A stretch of 64,000 bases of DNA from Phytohabitans aurantiacus (GTDB taxonomy: Bacteria > Actinomycetota > Actinomycetes > Mycobacteriales > Micromonosporaceae): NCBI RefSeq assembly GCF_027923225.1, contig NZ_BSDI01000032.1:135132-199131 (forward strand), read 5' to 3'. The translations under genes were made by a program, and so were the position numbers. Position 1 is the first letter of the stretch; each line of letters begins with the position of its first letter. Shown here piece by piece: positions 50,701-58,836 of the stretch. The notes below the pieces were generated by a model, which was not told the origin of the DNA, ran no database searches, and worked only from the letters and a program-made list of their open reading frames with translations.

Positions 50701-51226
50701 AGGACGTGGTGAAGACGTCGCCGACCCGGGCCACCTTGAGGGTCTCGCCGGTCGAGCCGGGCCGCGCGGTGAAGGTCGAGGAGAACGCCGCGTTCACTTC
50801 CAGCGCGTTTTCGATGACCGGGCCGCCCCCGAAGCTGACGTTGGTGAGGCCCGCGCGCAGGTAGTTGTCGGCGTCCTGCCAGGCGAGGATGCCAGCGCCC
50901 TGGAAGTCGAGCGAGACGGGCGCCTCGAAGGACGCCACGATCTGGAAGTCACCGGCCGGCACGTCCTGGAAGAACAGATTGCGGGCGCTGTTGTCGGACT
51001 GGTACGTGTCGCCCCGGAGGCTGTTGACGCGCAGGTACCCGGGGCGCTCGGTCAGCGACCAGCGGGTCGGATCGTTGTTGAGTACCTCCCAGTCGGGGCC
51101 GAGGGACGTGCCGTCGAAATTGTCCACAGTGGCGCCTGGCGGGAGTTCGGGGTCGGCCGCGTACGCCGGGACGGGTGCGGCGATGACGAGTGTGAACGCT
51201 AACAAAGCGGCGAGTTTTTTGGTCAC
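47789..51226 (-). CDS. secreted multidomain GH51-type alpha-L-arabinofuranosidase
   Basis: 1,145 residues from GTG at 51226 (AAAGGA 8 nt upstream). Signal peptide 1-23; a laminin-like/DUF1349 beta-sandwich (about 35-210; F-D-G-T-S-L-G-P-D-W); a fascin-like trefoil (about 230-345); a CBM4/9-type module; the GH51 catalytic barrel with F-L-R-F-P-G-G-C, acid/base Glu in Y-I-G-L-G-N-E-E and nucleophile Glu in V-F-V-G-E-Y-A; a second carbohydrate-binding beta-sandwich (F-A-D-D-F-S-A-G-A-G-A-W); and a final GH51 C-terminal beta domain. It should release arabinofuranose from arabinan or arabinoxylan outside the cell. It is last in the transporter operon, and a LacI-type operator lies inside its signal-peptide codons. 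Confidence 0.9.
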   Translation of the reverse strand: MTKKLAALLAFTLVIAAPVPAYAADPELPPGATVDNFDGTSLGPDWEVLNNDPTRWSLTERPGYLRVNSLRGDTYQSDNSARNLFFQDVPAGDFQIVASFEAPVSLDFQGAGILAWQDADNYLRAGLTNVSFGGGPVIENALEVNAAFSSTFTARPGSTGETLKVARVGDVFTTSYWDGAAWVQAAQVTSAIDVKKVGVYALSAQNGTTLVADFDYVAILVPDGQPVVPDTPFALETNGTFFDVGATGAVTASDKRATTQLVVRAADTGDGTVTLTEVASGDRLAVRTNGRVALADNPRAGSDRFKLVDAGGGKVRVSAPGGYLTVADGQLKVAATGNKFVVRPYAIGGELTADGDAAGKPMSDRLYGIFYEDINYAADGGLYAELVRNRSFEFNSVDNRSFTGLTAWSKVERGATGTVTVAGTESLNDKNLNNLVLESSGAGVGVSNTGYNAGVVVREGAAYDFSVWARTTSPTGTPLTVTVESGSTVYGQAQVNVASDTWTKYTARITATGSTSTGRLVVMAGSAGTIRLDMVSLFPKDTYKGRKNGMRKDLAQSIAALKPQFLRFPGGCVTNVGNYAPFPDRRRIYRWKETVGPVEQRPTNFNFWGYNQTYGIGYFEYFQFAEDLGAEALPVVSVGVNGCNEDRPLAEDQLGPWVQDTLDLIEFANGGVNTEWGSVRAAMGHPQPFGLEYIGLGNEEIYPEFYRNYPHFARAIEAAYPDIKIITNSGQTSAGAIFDRGWEFAREQNADMVDEHYYNSPEWFLANNRRYDNYDRNGPKVFVGEYASRGNTFYNALSEASFITGLERNSDVVELASYAPLLANVDHVQWSPDLIWFDNDQLYGSTSYYVQKMFSENAGGSVLPSTYTPGPNGPPAPADIAGSVGLATWNTQAVYDDVKVTAADGTTLFADDFSAGAGAWSPQTGTWAVQDGAYAQSSGATDARSTAGSVDWSNYTLELTARKTGGAEGFLVMFGVKDTGNYYWWNLGGWGNTTSALEKSTGGAKATIGTSGNTIETGRTYHIKITVNGRAITTYLDGVKVNDAYDSLGTVEPLYQVVTRDDNGDVVLKVVNARDTAARTAVRLDGASVGSTAKVTSYTASSPSDMNTLHEPTKAVPVTFRQGGLGPSFEYDFPAQSVTFIRLSP
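51191..51204 (-). promoter_or_regulatory. LacI-type operator inside the GH51 coding start
   Basis: TGTGAACGCTAACA, identical to the site before the GH43 gene (57335-57348) and matching TGTTAGCGCTAACA at 12 of 14 positions. It lies 22 nt downstream of the GTG start. Confidence 0.65.
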
Positions 51227-51241
51227 GACGCGTCCTTTCGG

Positions 51242-51287
51242 CCGGTCTCGCGCCTGCCGAGTCGCGGTACGGCAGGCACGAGACCGG
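51242..51287 (-). terminator. intercistronic hairpin between permease and GH51 genes
   Basis: CCGGTCTCGCGCCTGCCG (51242-51259) pairs with CGGCAGGCACGAGACCGG (51270-51287), 18 bp with one mismatch and a 10-nt loop, within the 77-bp gap. It may partially terminate or stabilise the upstream transcript. Confidence 0.65.
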
Positions 51288-51303
51288 TGGGGGTAGAAAG
51301 GGA

Positions 51304-52290
51304 TTAACGCTTGCGTGCGGTGATGACGCGCTGGAGCAGGATGAAGACGAACAGCAGGGCGCCGATGACGATCTTGGTCCACCAGCTGCTGAGACGGCCG
51401 TCGAACGTGATGAGGGTCTGGATGACGCCCAGCACCATGACGCCCAACAGCGTGCCGAGCACGTAGCCTGAGCCACCGGTCAGCAGCGTGCCGCCGATGA
51501 CCACCGCGGCGATCGCGTCGAGCTCCATGCCCACCGCGTGCAGGCCGTAGCCGGACAGCATGTAGAAGCTGAGCAGCACGCCGCCGAGGGCGGAGCAGAA
51601 GCCGCTGATCGTGTAGACGGCGATTTTGGTGCGTGCGACCGGCAGGCCCATCAGCAGCGCCGACCGCGGGTTGCCGCCGATCGCGTACGTGTTGCGGCCG
51701 AGCCGCGTGTACGCGAGCACGAACGCGGCGATCAGCACCACGACGAGCGCTATGACGACGCTCGGCGAGACGAAGTAATCACCGAACCGGATGCGTGACT
51801 GCGCCATCGATACCCAGAACGGGTCGTCGATCGGGATCGACGAGGTGCCGATCGTGTAGCAGAGCCCGCGGGCGAGGAACATCCCGGCGAGCGTGACGAT
51901 GAACGGCTGGATGTCGAAGTAGTGGATGATGCAGCCCATGCCGAACCCGAGCGCCGAACCGACGAGCAGCACGAGCGGCAGCACCACGAACGCGGGCCAG
52001 CCGCGGTCTTGCAGCAGCGACGCGGAGAGCATGGTGGTGAGAGCGACCACCGAGCCGACCGACAGGTCGATGCCGCCGGTCAGGATCACGAACGTCATGC
52101 CTACCGCGACGACGAGCAGGAACCCGTTGTCGATGAAGACGTTGAGCACCACCTGCGCGTCGCCGAACGCCTCGTAGTTCGCCGCGCCGACGCCGTACAT
52201 GAGCGCCAGCAGGCTGAGCGTGGCCAGCACTGGCAGGTACTTCTGGTTGGGCCAGGAGATCCGGGACCGTACCTGGGACAGCGTGGTCAT
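51304..52290 (-). CDS. furanose-type ABC transporter permease (YjfF-like)
   Basis: 328 residues, about nine to ten membrane helices. The permease signature of the BPD_transp_2 family is visible twice: F-V-I-L-T-G-G-I-D-L-S-V-G-S-V and A-A-V-V-I-G-G-T-L-L-T-G-G-S-G. It pairs with the upstream YtfT-like permease, as in the E. coli galactofuranose system YtfQRT-YjfF. Start overlaps the upstream stop by 4 bases (ATGA). Confidence 0.9.
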   Translation of the reverse strand: MTTLSQVRSRISWPNQKYLPVLATLSLLALMYGVGAANYEAFGDAQVVLNVFIDNGFLLVVAVGMTFVILTGGIDLSVGSVVALTTMLSASLLQDRGWPAFVVLPLVLLVGSALGFGMGCIIHYFDIQPFIVTLAGMFLARGLCYTIGTSSIPIDDPFWVSMAQSRIRFGDYFVSPSVVIALVVVLIAAFVLAYTRLGRNTYAIGGNPRSALLMGLPVARTKIAVYTISGFCSALGGVLLSFYMLSGYGLHAVGMELDAIAAVVIGGTLLTGGSGYVLGTLLGVMVLGVIQTLITFDGRLSSWWTKIVIGALLFVFILLQRVITARKR

Positions 52291-53350
52291 GCCGGCACCT
52301 CCACCTTCGTCGGCGCGTCCGAGGTCGGCGCGGTGGGCGTCGGTGGTCGTTGCCGGCGGCCCTTGAAGACCTTCTCGCGGAAGGACGGCGACTGGACGAG
52401 GCAGACGATCGTGACCACGAGCGCCTTGACCAGGAGCGTGGTCTCGGGCGGTACGCCGATCGTGTAGATGGTCGTGGTGAGCGTCTGGATGATCAGGGCG
52501 CCGATCACGGTGCCGCCGATCGAGAACCGGCCGCCGGTCAGCAGGGTGCCGCCGATGACCACCGCGAGGATCGCGTCCAACTCATACCAGAGGCCGGCGT
52601 TGTTGCCGTCGGCGCTGGAGACGTTCGAGCTGATCATCAGGCCGGCGATGCCCGCGCAGAGGGCGGCGAACACGTACGCCATCAGCTTGATCCGCCGTGA
52701 CCGGATGCCGGCGAGCCGGCTGGCCTCGGCGTTGCCACCGACCGACTCGACGAGCATGCCGAGGGCGGTGCGCCGGGTGAGCAGGACCGAAACCACGATC
52801 ACGACGATGGCGATGAGCACCGGAACCGGGAACGTGAGCAGGTAGCCGGCGCCGATCTCCTTGTACGGCGAGCTGTTGATCGTGATGATCTGCCCATCGG
52901 TGATGAGCTGGGCCAGCCCTCGGCCGGCGACCATCAGGATGAGCGTCGCGATGATCGGCTGGATGCCGATGCCAGCCACCAGGAAGCCGTTCCAGAGACC
53001 GAGAAGGAGCGCGAGCCCCAGCGCCATGACGACGGCCACGAGTACGCCGCCGACGCTGTTCTGGTCGCCCTGCTCGCTGATCCGCCAGCAGGCGAGCGCA
53101 CCGCAGATCGCGACCACCGAACCCACTGACAGGTCGATGCCTCCGGTGGCGATCACCAGCGTCATGCCGAGCGCCACCAGGATCAGCGGCGCGCCGAAGC
53201 GGAGAATGTCGATCAGGCTGCCGTACAGGTGACCGTCACGCACCTCGATCTTGAAGAAGCTCGGCGTGAAGATCAGGTTGCTCAGCAGGAGGACGACCAG
53301 GATGGCGACCGGCCAGAACAGCCGGTACTTGGCAAGCCTGGTGATGGTGG

Positions 53351-53354
<4 letters not shown>
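52287..53354 (-). CDS. furanose-type ABC transporter permease (YtfT-like)
   Basis: 355 residues, about ten membrane helices with T-L-V-I-A-T-G-G-I-D-L-S-V-G-S-V and A-V-V-I-G-G-T-L-L-T-G-G-R-F-S. A hydrophilic Pro/Thr-rich C-terminal tail (R-R-Q-R-P-P-T-P-T-A-P-T) extends beyond the usual end. Overlaps both neighbours by 4 bases, so the ATPase and both permeases are translationally coupled. Confidence 0.9.
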
Positions 53355-54871
<1,517 letters not shown>

Positions 54872-54894
54872 TCGTGCTCGCCTTTCCCCTGGAT

Positions 54895-54929
54895 GGCCTG
54901 GTAGTCGACCTCGGGTCGACTACCAGGCC
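54895..54929 (-). terminator. intercistronic hairpin between binding-protein and ATPase genes
   Basis: GGCCTGGTAGTCGACC (54895-54910) and GGTCGACTACCAGGCC (54914-54929) form a perfect 16-bp stem with a 3-nt loop, in the 72-bp gap. This is the usual place for a structure that lets the binding protein accumulate above the membrane components. Confidence 0.75.
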
Positions 54930-54943
54930 TTAAAGATCAGGTG

Positions 54944-55930
54944 TCAGTACTGCCGGCTGGGCAGAACCGCCTTGGCCTGCTCCTGCGTGAACGTGGTCTC
55001 CTCGGTGACCACCCGAGCGGGAACCGTCTCGCCCGCGTGCACCTTCTCCACCAGGTCCATCAGCTGTGGGCCAAGCAGCGGGCTGCACTCGACGATGTAG
55101 TTGATCTTGCCGTCGGCCAGCGCCTGCATGCCGTCCTTCACCGCGTCGACCGTGATGATCTTGATGTCGACACCCGGCTTCTTGCCCGCGCCCTCGATGG
55201 CCTCGATCGCGCCCAGGCCCATGTCGTCGTTGTGCGCGTAGAGCACGTCGATGTCCGGGTTGGCCTTCAGGAAGGCCTCCATGACCTCCTTGCCCTTGGC
55301 TCGCGTGAAGTCACCGGTCTGCGAGGCGATGACCTTGAACTTCGGGTCGGCCGCGATGACGTCGCCGAAGCCCTTCTTGCGGTCGTTCGCCGGGGCGGAA
55401 CCGGTGGTGCCCTGGAGCTCGACGATGTTCACCGTCTCGGTCTTGCCGGTGTACTCCTTGACCAGCCAGTCGCCGGCCTTCTTGCCCTCTTCGACGAAGT
55501 CGGAGCCGATGAAGGTCTTGTAAAGCGACGTGTCGGTCGAGTCGACCGCGCGGTCCGTCAGGATCACCGGGATCTTGGCGTCCTTGGCCTCCTTGAGGAC
55601 CGTGTCCCAGCCCGACTCCACGACCGGCGAGAAGGCGATGATGTCGACCTTCTGCTGGATGTAGGAGCGGATCGCCTTGATCTGGTTCTCCTGCTTCTGC
55701 TGCGCGTCGGAGAACTTCAGCTCGATGCCGGCCTCCTTGGCGGAGTCCTGGATCGACTTGGTGTTGGCGGTACGCCAACCACTCTCGGCGCCGACCTGGG
55801 AGAAGCCCAGAACGATCTTGTCGCTGCCCGAGCCCGAATCGCTGCCGCTGCCGGAGTCGTCACCGCCGCAGGCGGCCAGGGGCGCCGCGAGCAGGCCGGC
55901 GGCGATGACCATGGATATCTTTCTGAGCAC
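54944..55930 (-). CDS. furanose-binding lipoprotein (YtfQ-like)
   Basis: 328 residues. Lipoprotein signal with lipobox L-A-A-C-G-G, a Gly/Ser/Asp linker, then the type I periplasmic-binding fold: K-I-V-L-G-F-S-Q-V-G-A-E-S-G-W-R at the sugar-binding start, I-P-V-I-L-T-D-R, L-Y-A-H-N-D-D-M-G-L-G-A. The G-F-S-Q-x-G-A-E-S-x-W-R opening is typical of YtfQ, which binds galactofuranose. With arabinofuranosidases next door, arabinofuranose or galactofuranose are the best ligand guesses. First gene of the operon; a perfect 14-bp operator sits 43 nt upstream. Confidence 0.92.
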   Translation of the reverse strand: MLRKISMVIAAGLLAAPLAACGGDDSGSGSDSGSGSDKIVLGFSQVGAESGWRTANTKSIQDSAKEAGIELKFSDAQQKQENQIKAIRSYIQQKVDIIAFSPVVESGWDTVLKEAKDAKIPVILTDRAVDSTDTSLYKTFIGSDFVEEGKKAGDWLVKEYTGKTETVNIVELQGTTGSAPANDRKKGFGDVIAADPKFKVIASQTGDFTRAKGKEVMEAFLKANPDIDVLYAHNDDMGLGAIEAIEGAGKKPGVDIKIITVDAVKDGMQALADGKINYIVECSPLLGPQLMDLVEKVHAGETVPARVVTEETTFTQEQAKAVLPSRQY

Positions 55931-55973
55931 TGCGCACTCTCCTCATCGGGATAGCATCATTACCACTCGTCAC

Positions 55974-55987
55974 TGTTAGCGCTAACA
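55974..55987. promoter_or_regulatory. LacI-type operator (perfect palindrome) before the transporter operon
   Basis: TGTTAGCGCTAACA, a perfect 14-bp palindrome, in the leader/promoter region of the minus-strand transporter operon. Confidence 0.8.
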
Positions 55988-56122
55988 TCCGCTGGAAGTC
56001 GGAAGCCTCCTTCAGGGGATGGGTTCAGCCTCTGGACGCGTACGTTCTCGGCATGCCATGACGATGCGATCGGGGTCGGGGTGGCCCTGCGCTTCGGTTG
56101 CGTGACGTGGTGTTTGCGAGAG

Positions 56123-56136
56123 TGTTAACGCTCACG
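56123..56136. promoter_or_regulatory. LacI-type operator in the divergent intergenic region
   Basis: TGTTAACGCTCACG, 11 of 14 matches to the palindrome and nearly the inverse of the site at 56237, 114 bp away. The remainder of 55931-56295 holds the divergent promoters and no gene. Confidence 0.65.
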
Positions 56137-56236
56137 TGGCACCTCGTCAAGGGCTTCACTTAATTGTGATGTGCCGGGTGGGCCCGTGGAAGACTTCGGT
56201 ACCGATCGATTTAGATCGCCACTTGACGTCCAGAGG

Positions 56237-56250
56237 TGTGAGCGTTAACA
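56237..56250. promoter_or_regulatory. LacI-type operator before the lacI-family gene
   Basis: TGTGAGCGTTAACA, 12 of 14 matches. It is 46 nt before the regulator's ATG; TTGACG at 56223-56228 could be the -35, which would put the operator over the -10 and imply autorepression. Confidence 0.7.
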
Positions 56251-56295
56251 CTGCCACCACACATTCGTAACCGGCCGGAGTTGGGGGAGGTGCTC

Positions 56296-57309
56296 ATGAC
56301 CGGCGAGCGCCGAGTGCGCGGCAAGCCGGTGATGATGGATGTCGCCCGGCTGGCCGGCGTCTCGCATCAGACCGTGTCGCGAGTGCTCAACGAGCATCCC
56401 AGCGTGCGCAGCGAGACCCGCGAACGTGTCCTGCGCGCCATGGAGGAGCTGGACTACCGCCGCAACTCGGCCGCCCGGGCGCTGGTGACCAACAGGTCGC
56501 ACACGCTCGGGCTGGTCACGTTCGACACCACCCTCGTCGGTCCATCGTCCACTGTGTACGCGATAGAGCGTGCCGCCCGCGACGCCGGATACTTCGTCAG
56601 CGTCGCGAGTGCTCGCTCGCTCGACGAGGGTTCGGTCGCGAACGCCATCAACCGGCTGCGCGAGCAGGCGGTGGAAGGCATCATCACGGTGGCGCCGATG
56701 GATTCGGCACTGGCCGCGCTGGCACGCGTGCCGGCCGACATCCCGCTCGTCGGCATCGGCGTCGGTGAGGCCATGGGCGTGCCCATGGTGAGTGTCGACA
56801 ACATCGCTGGCGCGGCGATGGCCACCAAGCACCTCGTCGACCTGGGCCACGCCACGGTCCACCACATCTCCGGTCCACCCGAGTGGCCCGAGACCCGGGA
56901 ACGGGTGACCGGTTGGCGCACCACCTTGCGGCAGGTCGGGGCTCCGGAGGCGCCGGTGCTCTCCGGCGACTGGAGTTCGCGTTCCGGCTACGAGGCGGCG
57001 CGCATGCTCGCGTCCGATCCGAACGTCACCGCGATCTTCTGCGGCAACGATCAGATGGCGCTCGGTGCGCTCCGGGCCCTGCACGAGGCGGGGCGCGACG
57101 TGCCGACCGAGGTGAGCGTCGTGGGGTTCGACGACATACCCGAGGCGGCGTACCTGCTGCCGCCGTTGACCACGGTGCAGCAGGATTTCGCGGCGCTCGG
57201 GCGCGCCAGCCTGGAGCTGCTCGTCGAGCAGATCACGGCTGGTGTGCGTACCCAGCAGCACATGCGGTTCCCACCGGAACTGGTGGTGCGGGAAAGCACG
57301 GGTAGATGA
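56296..57309 (+). CDS. LacI-family transcriptional repressor of the furanoside regulon
   Basis: 337 residues. N-terminal LacI HTH and hinge helix (M-D-V-A-R-L-A-G-V-S-H-Q-T-V-S-R-V-L-N; N-S-A-A-R-A-L-V-T-N-R), then the sugar-responsive type I periplasmic-binding-like core (G-I-I-T-V-A-P-M-D, F-C-G-N-D-Q-M-A-L-G-A, V-V-G-F-D-D-I-P-E-A). It sits between the divergent transporter operon and the GH43 gene; five matching 14-bp sites in the locus are its probable operators. ATG at 56296 with GGGGGAGG; the upstream TTG is not needed. Effector probably arabinose- or galactofuranose-related. Confidence 0.93.
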   Translation: MTGERRVRGKPVMMDVARLAGVSHQTVSRVLNEHPSVRSETRERVLRAMEELDYRRNSAARALVTNRSHTLGLVTFDTTLVGPSSTVYAIERAARDAGYFVSVASARSLDEGSVANAINRLREQAVEGIITVAPMDSALAALARVPADIPLVGIGVGEAMGVPMVSVDNIAGAAMATKHLVDLGHATVHHISGPPEWPETRERVTGWRTTLRQVGAPEAPVLSGDWSSRSGYEAARMLASDPNVTAIFCGNDQMALGALRALHEAGRDVPTEVSVVGFDDIPEAAYLLPPLTTVQQDFAALGRASLELLVEQITAGVRTQQHMRFPPELVVRESTGR

Positions 57310-57334
57310 GGAAACCAACGGCACGGGCTGGTCG

Positions 57335-57348
57335 TGTGAACGCTAACA
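57335..57348. promoter_or_regulatory. LacI-type operator before the GH43 gene
   Basis: TGTGAACGCTAACA, identical to the site at 51191-51204, ending 16 nt before the GTG start of the GH43 gene and just upstream of its GGAGG. Confidence 0.75.
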
Positions 57349-57364
57349 ACCACCGGAGGCGTCA

Positions 57365-58789
57365 GTGCGCAGATTCGCGTCGATCGCCGTGCTCGTTATG
57401 CTGACCACCATGCTGGTCGGCACCGGGCCGGCGCAGGCTTCACCCGGAGTGCAATACACCAATTCGCTGATCGCTCAGCGGGCCGACCCGCACATCGTCA
57501 AGCACACCGACGGGTTCTACTACTTCACCGCGACCGCTCCCGAGTACGACCGCATCGTGATGCGCCGGGCCACCACCCTCCAGGGCCTCGCCAGCGCCGC
57601 CGAGACGGTCATCTGGCGAAGGCACACCAGCGGCGAGATGGGTGCGCACATCTGGGCACCGGAAATCCACTACATCAACAGCCGGTGGTACATCTACTTC
57701 GCCGCCGGGCGTACCGACGACGTGTGGGCCATCCGCCCGTACGTCCTGGAGAACACGAGCGCGAACCCGCTGACCGGTACCTGGACCGAAAAGGGCCGGA
57801 TCGCGTTGCCGCTCAACACATTCTCCCTCGACGCCACCACTTTCGTCCACAATGGAACACGCTACTTGAGCTGGGCACAGAACGACCCGGCGGTGGGCAG
57901 CGGCACCAACCTGTACCTCGCGCCCCTGTCGAACCCGTGGACGATCTCGGGCACACCGGCGCGCATCTCCGTGCCGACGCTCTCGTGGGAGACCATCGGC
58001 CACCGGGTGAACGAGGGCCCCGCCGTGATCCAGCGCAACGGGCGCGTGTTCATGGCGTATTCGGCCAGCGCCACCGACGCGAACTACTGCATCGGCCTGC
58101 TGACCGCGTCAGCGACCAGCAACCTCATGAATCCGTCGTCGTGGACCAAGAGCGCGCAGCCGGTCTTCGCCAGCAACGCGAACACCAGCCAGTACGGGCC
58201 GGGACACAACTCGTTCACGGTCTCCGAAGACGGGCAGAGCGACATCCTCGTCTACCACGATCGCAGTTACCGGGACATCTCCGGCGACCCGCTCAACGAC
58301 CCCAACCGGCGCACGCGGCTGCAAAAGCTCTACTGGAACGCCGACGGTACGCCCAACTTCGGCATCCCGGTCGCGGACGGCGTGACGCCGTACCGGCTCA
58401 GGTCGTACAACGTCACGGACCGCTTCATCCGGCACTGGAACTTCCGGGCCCGGCTCGACCCCAACGTGACCGTGCTCGCCGACTCGCAGTTCCGGATCGT
58501 GACCGGGCTGACCGGCAGCGGCACGGTGTCGCTGGAGTCGACCAACTACCCCGGTTACTTCCTGCGCCACCGGAACTACGAGCTGTATGTCGAGCGCAGC
58601 GACGGCTCGACGCTCTTCCGCAACGACGCGACGTTCTACCGCCGCGCGGGGCTCGCTGACTCCGCCGCGGTGTCGTTCGAGTCGTACAACTTCGCTGGGC
58701 GGTACATCCGGCACTCCAACAGCCTCATGTACGTCCAGCCGGTGAGCACCGCGACCGACCGCGCGGACGCCACCTACATCCTGGAATAG
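57365..58789 (+). CDS. secreted GH43 arabinanase/arabinofuranosidase with CBM42 (AbfB)
   Basis: 474 residues from a GTG with GGAGG 6 nt upstream. Signal peptide 1-25 (M-L-T-T-M-L-V-G-T-G-P-A-Q-A). GH43 five-bladed propeller with catalytic residues visible: base Asp in R-A-D-P-H-I-V, pKa-modulating Asp in F-S-L-D-A-T-T-F, acid Glu in R-V-N-E-G-P-A-V. The C-terminal third is an AbfB arabinofuranose-binding trefoil (CBM42; L-R-S-Y-N-V-T-D-R-F-I-R-H-W, F-E-S-Y-N-F-A-G-R-Y-I-R-H). It removes or cleaves arabinofuranosyl side chains outside the cell. Under the LacI operator at 57335. Confidence 0.92.
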   Translation: MRRFASIAVLVMLTTMLVGTGPAQASPGVQYTNSLIAQRADPHIVKHTDGFYYFTATAPEYDRIVMRRATTLQGLASAAETVIWRRHTSGEMGAHIWAPEIHYINSRWYIYFAAGRTDDVWAIRPYVLENTSANPLTGTWTEKGRIALPLNTFSLDATTFVHNGTRYLSWAQNDPAVGSGTNLYLAPLSNPWTISGTPARISVPTLSWETIGHRVNEGPAVIQRNGRVFMAYSASATDANYCIGLLTASATSNLMNPSSWTKSAQPVFASNANTSQYGPGHNSFTVSEDGQSDILVYHDRSYRDISGDPLNDPNRRTRLQKLYWNADGTPNFGIPVADGVTPYRLRSYNVTDRFIRHWNFRARLDPNVTVLADSQFRIVTGLTGSGTVSLESTNYPGYFLRHRNYELYVERSDGSTLFRNDATFYRRAGLADSAAVSFESYNFAGRYIRHSNSLMYVQPVSTATDRADATYILE

Positions 58790-58824
58790 CGGCTGGACCC
58801 CGAGGCCGTGGGCTGGGGCTGGGC

Positions 58825-58830
58825 TAGGCT
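58825..58830 (+). promoter_or_regulatory. -10 box of a probable leaderless GH2 transcript
   Basis: TAGGCT (TANNNT) ends 6 nt before the GTG at 58837; no ribosome binding site is present. GH2 may thus have a promoter of its own besides readthrough from GH43. Confidence 0.45.
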
Positions 58831-58836
58831 TTTCTC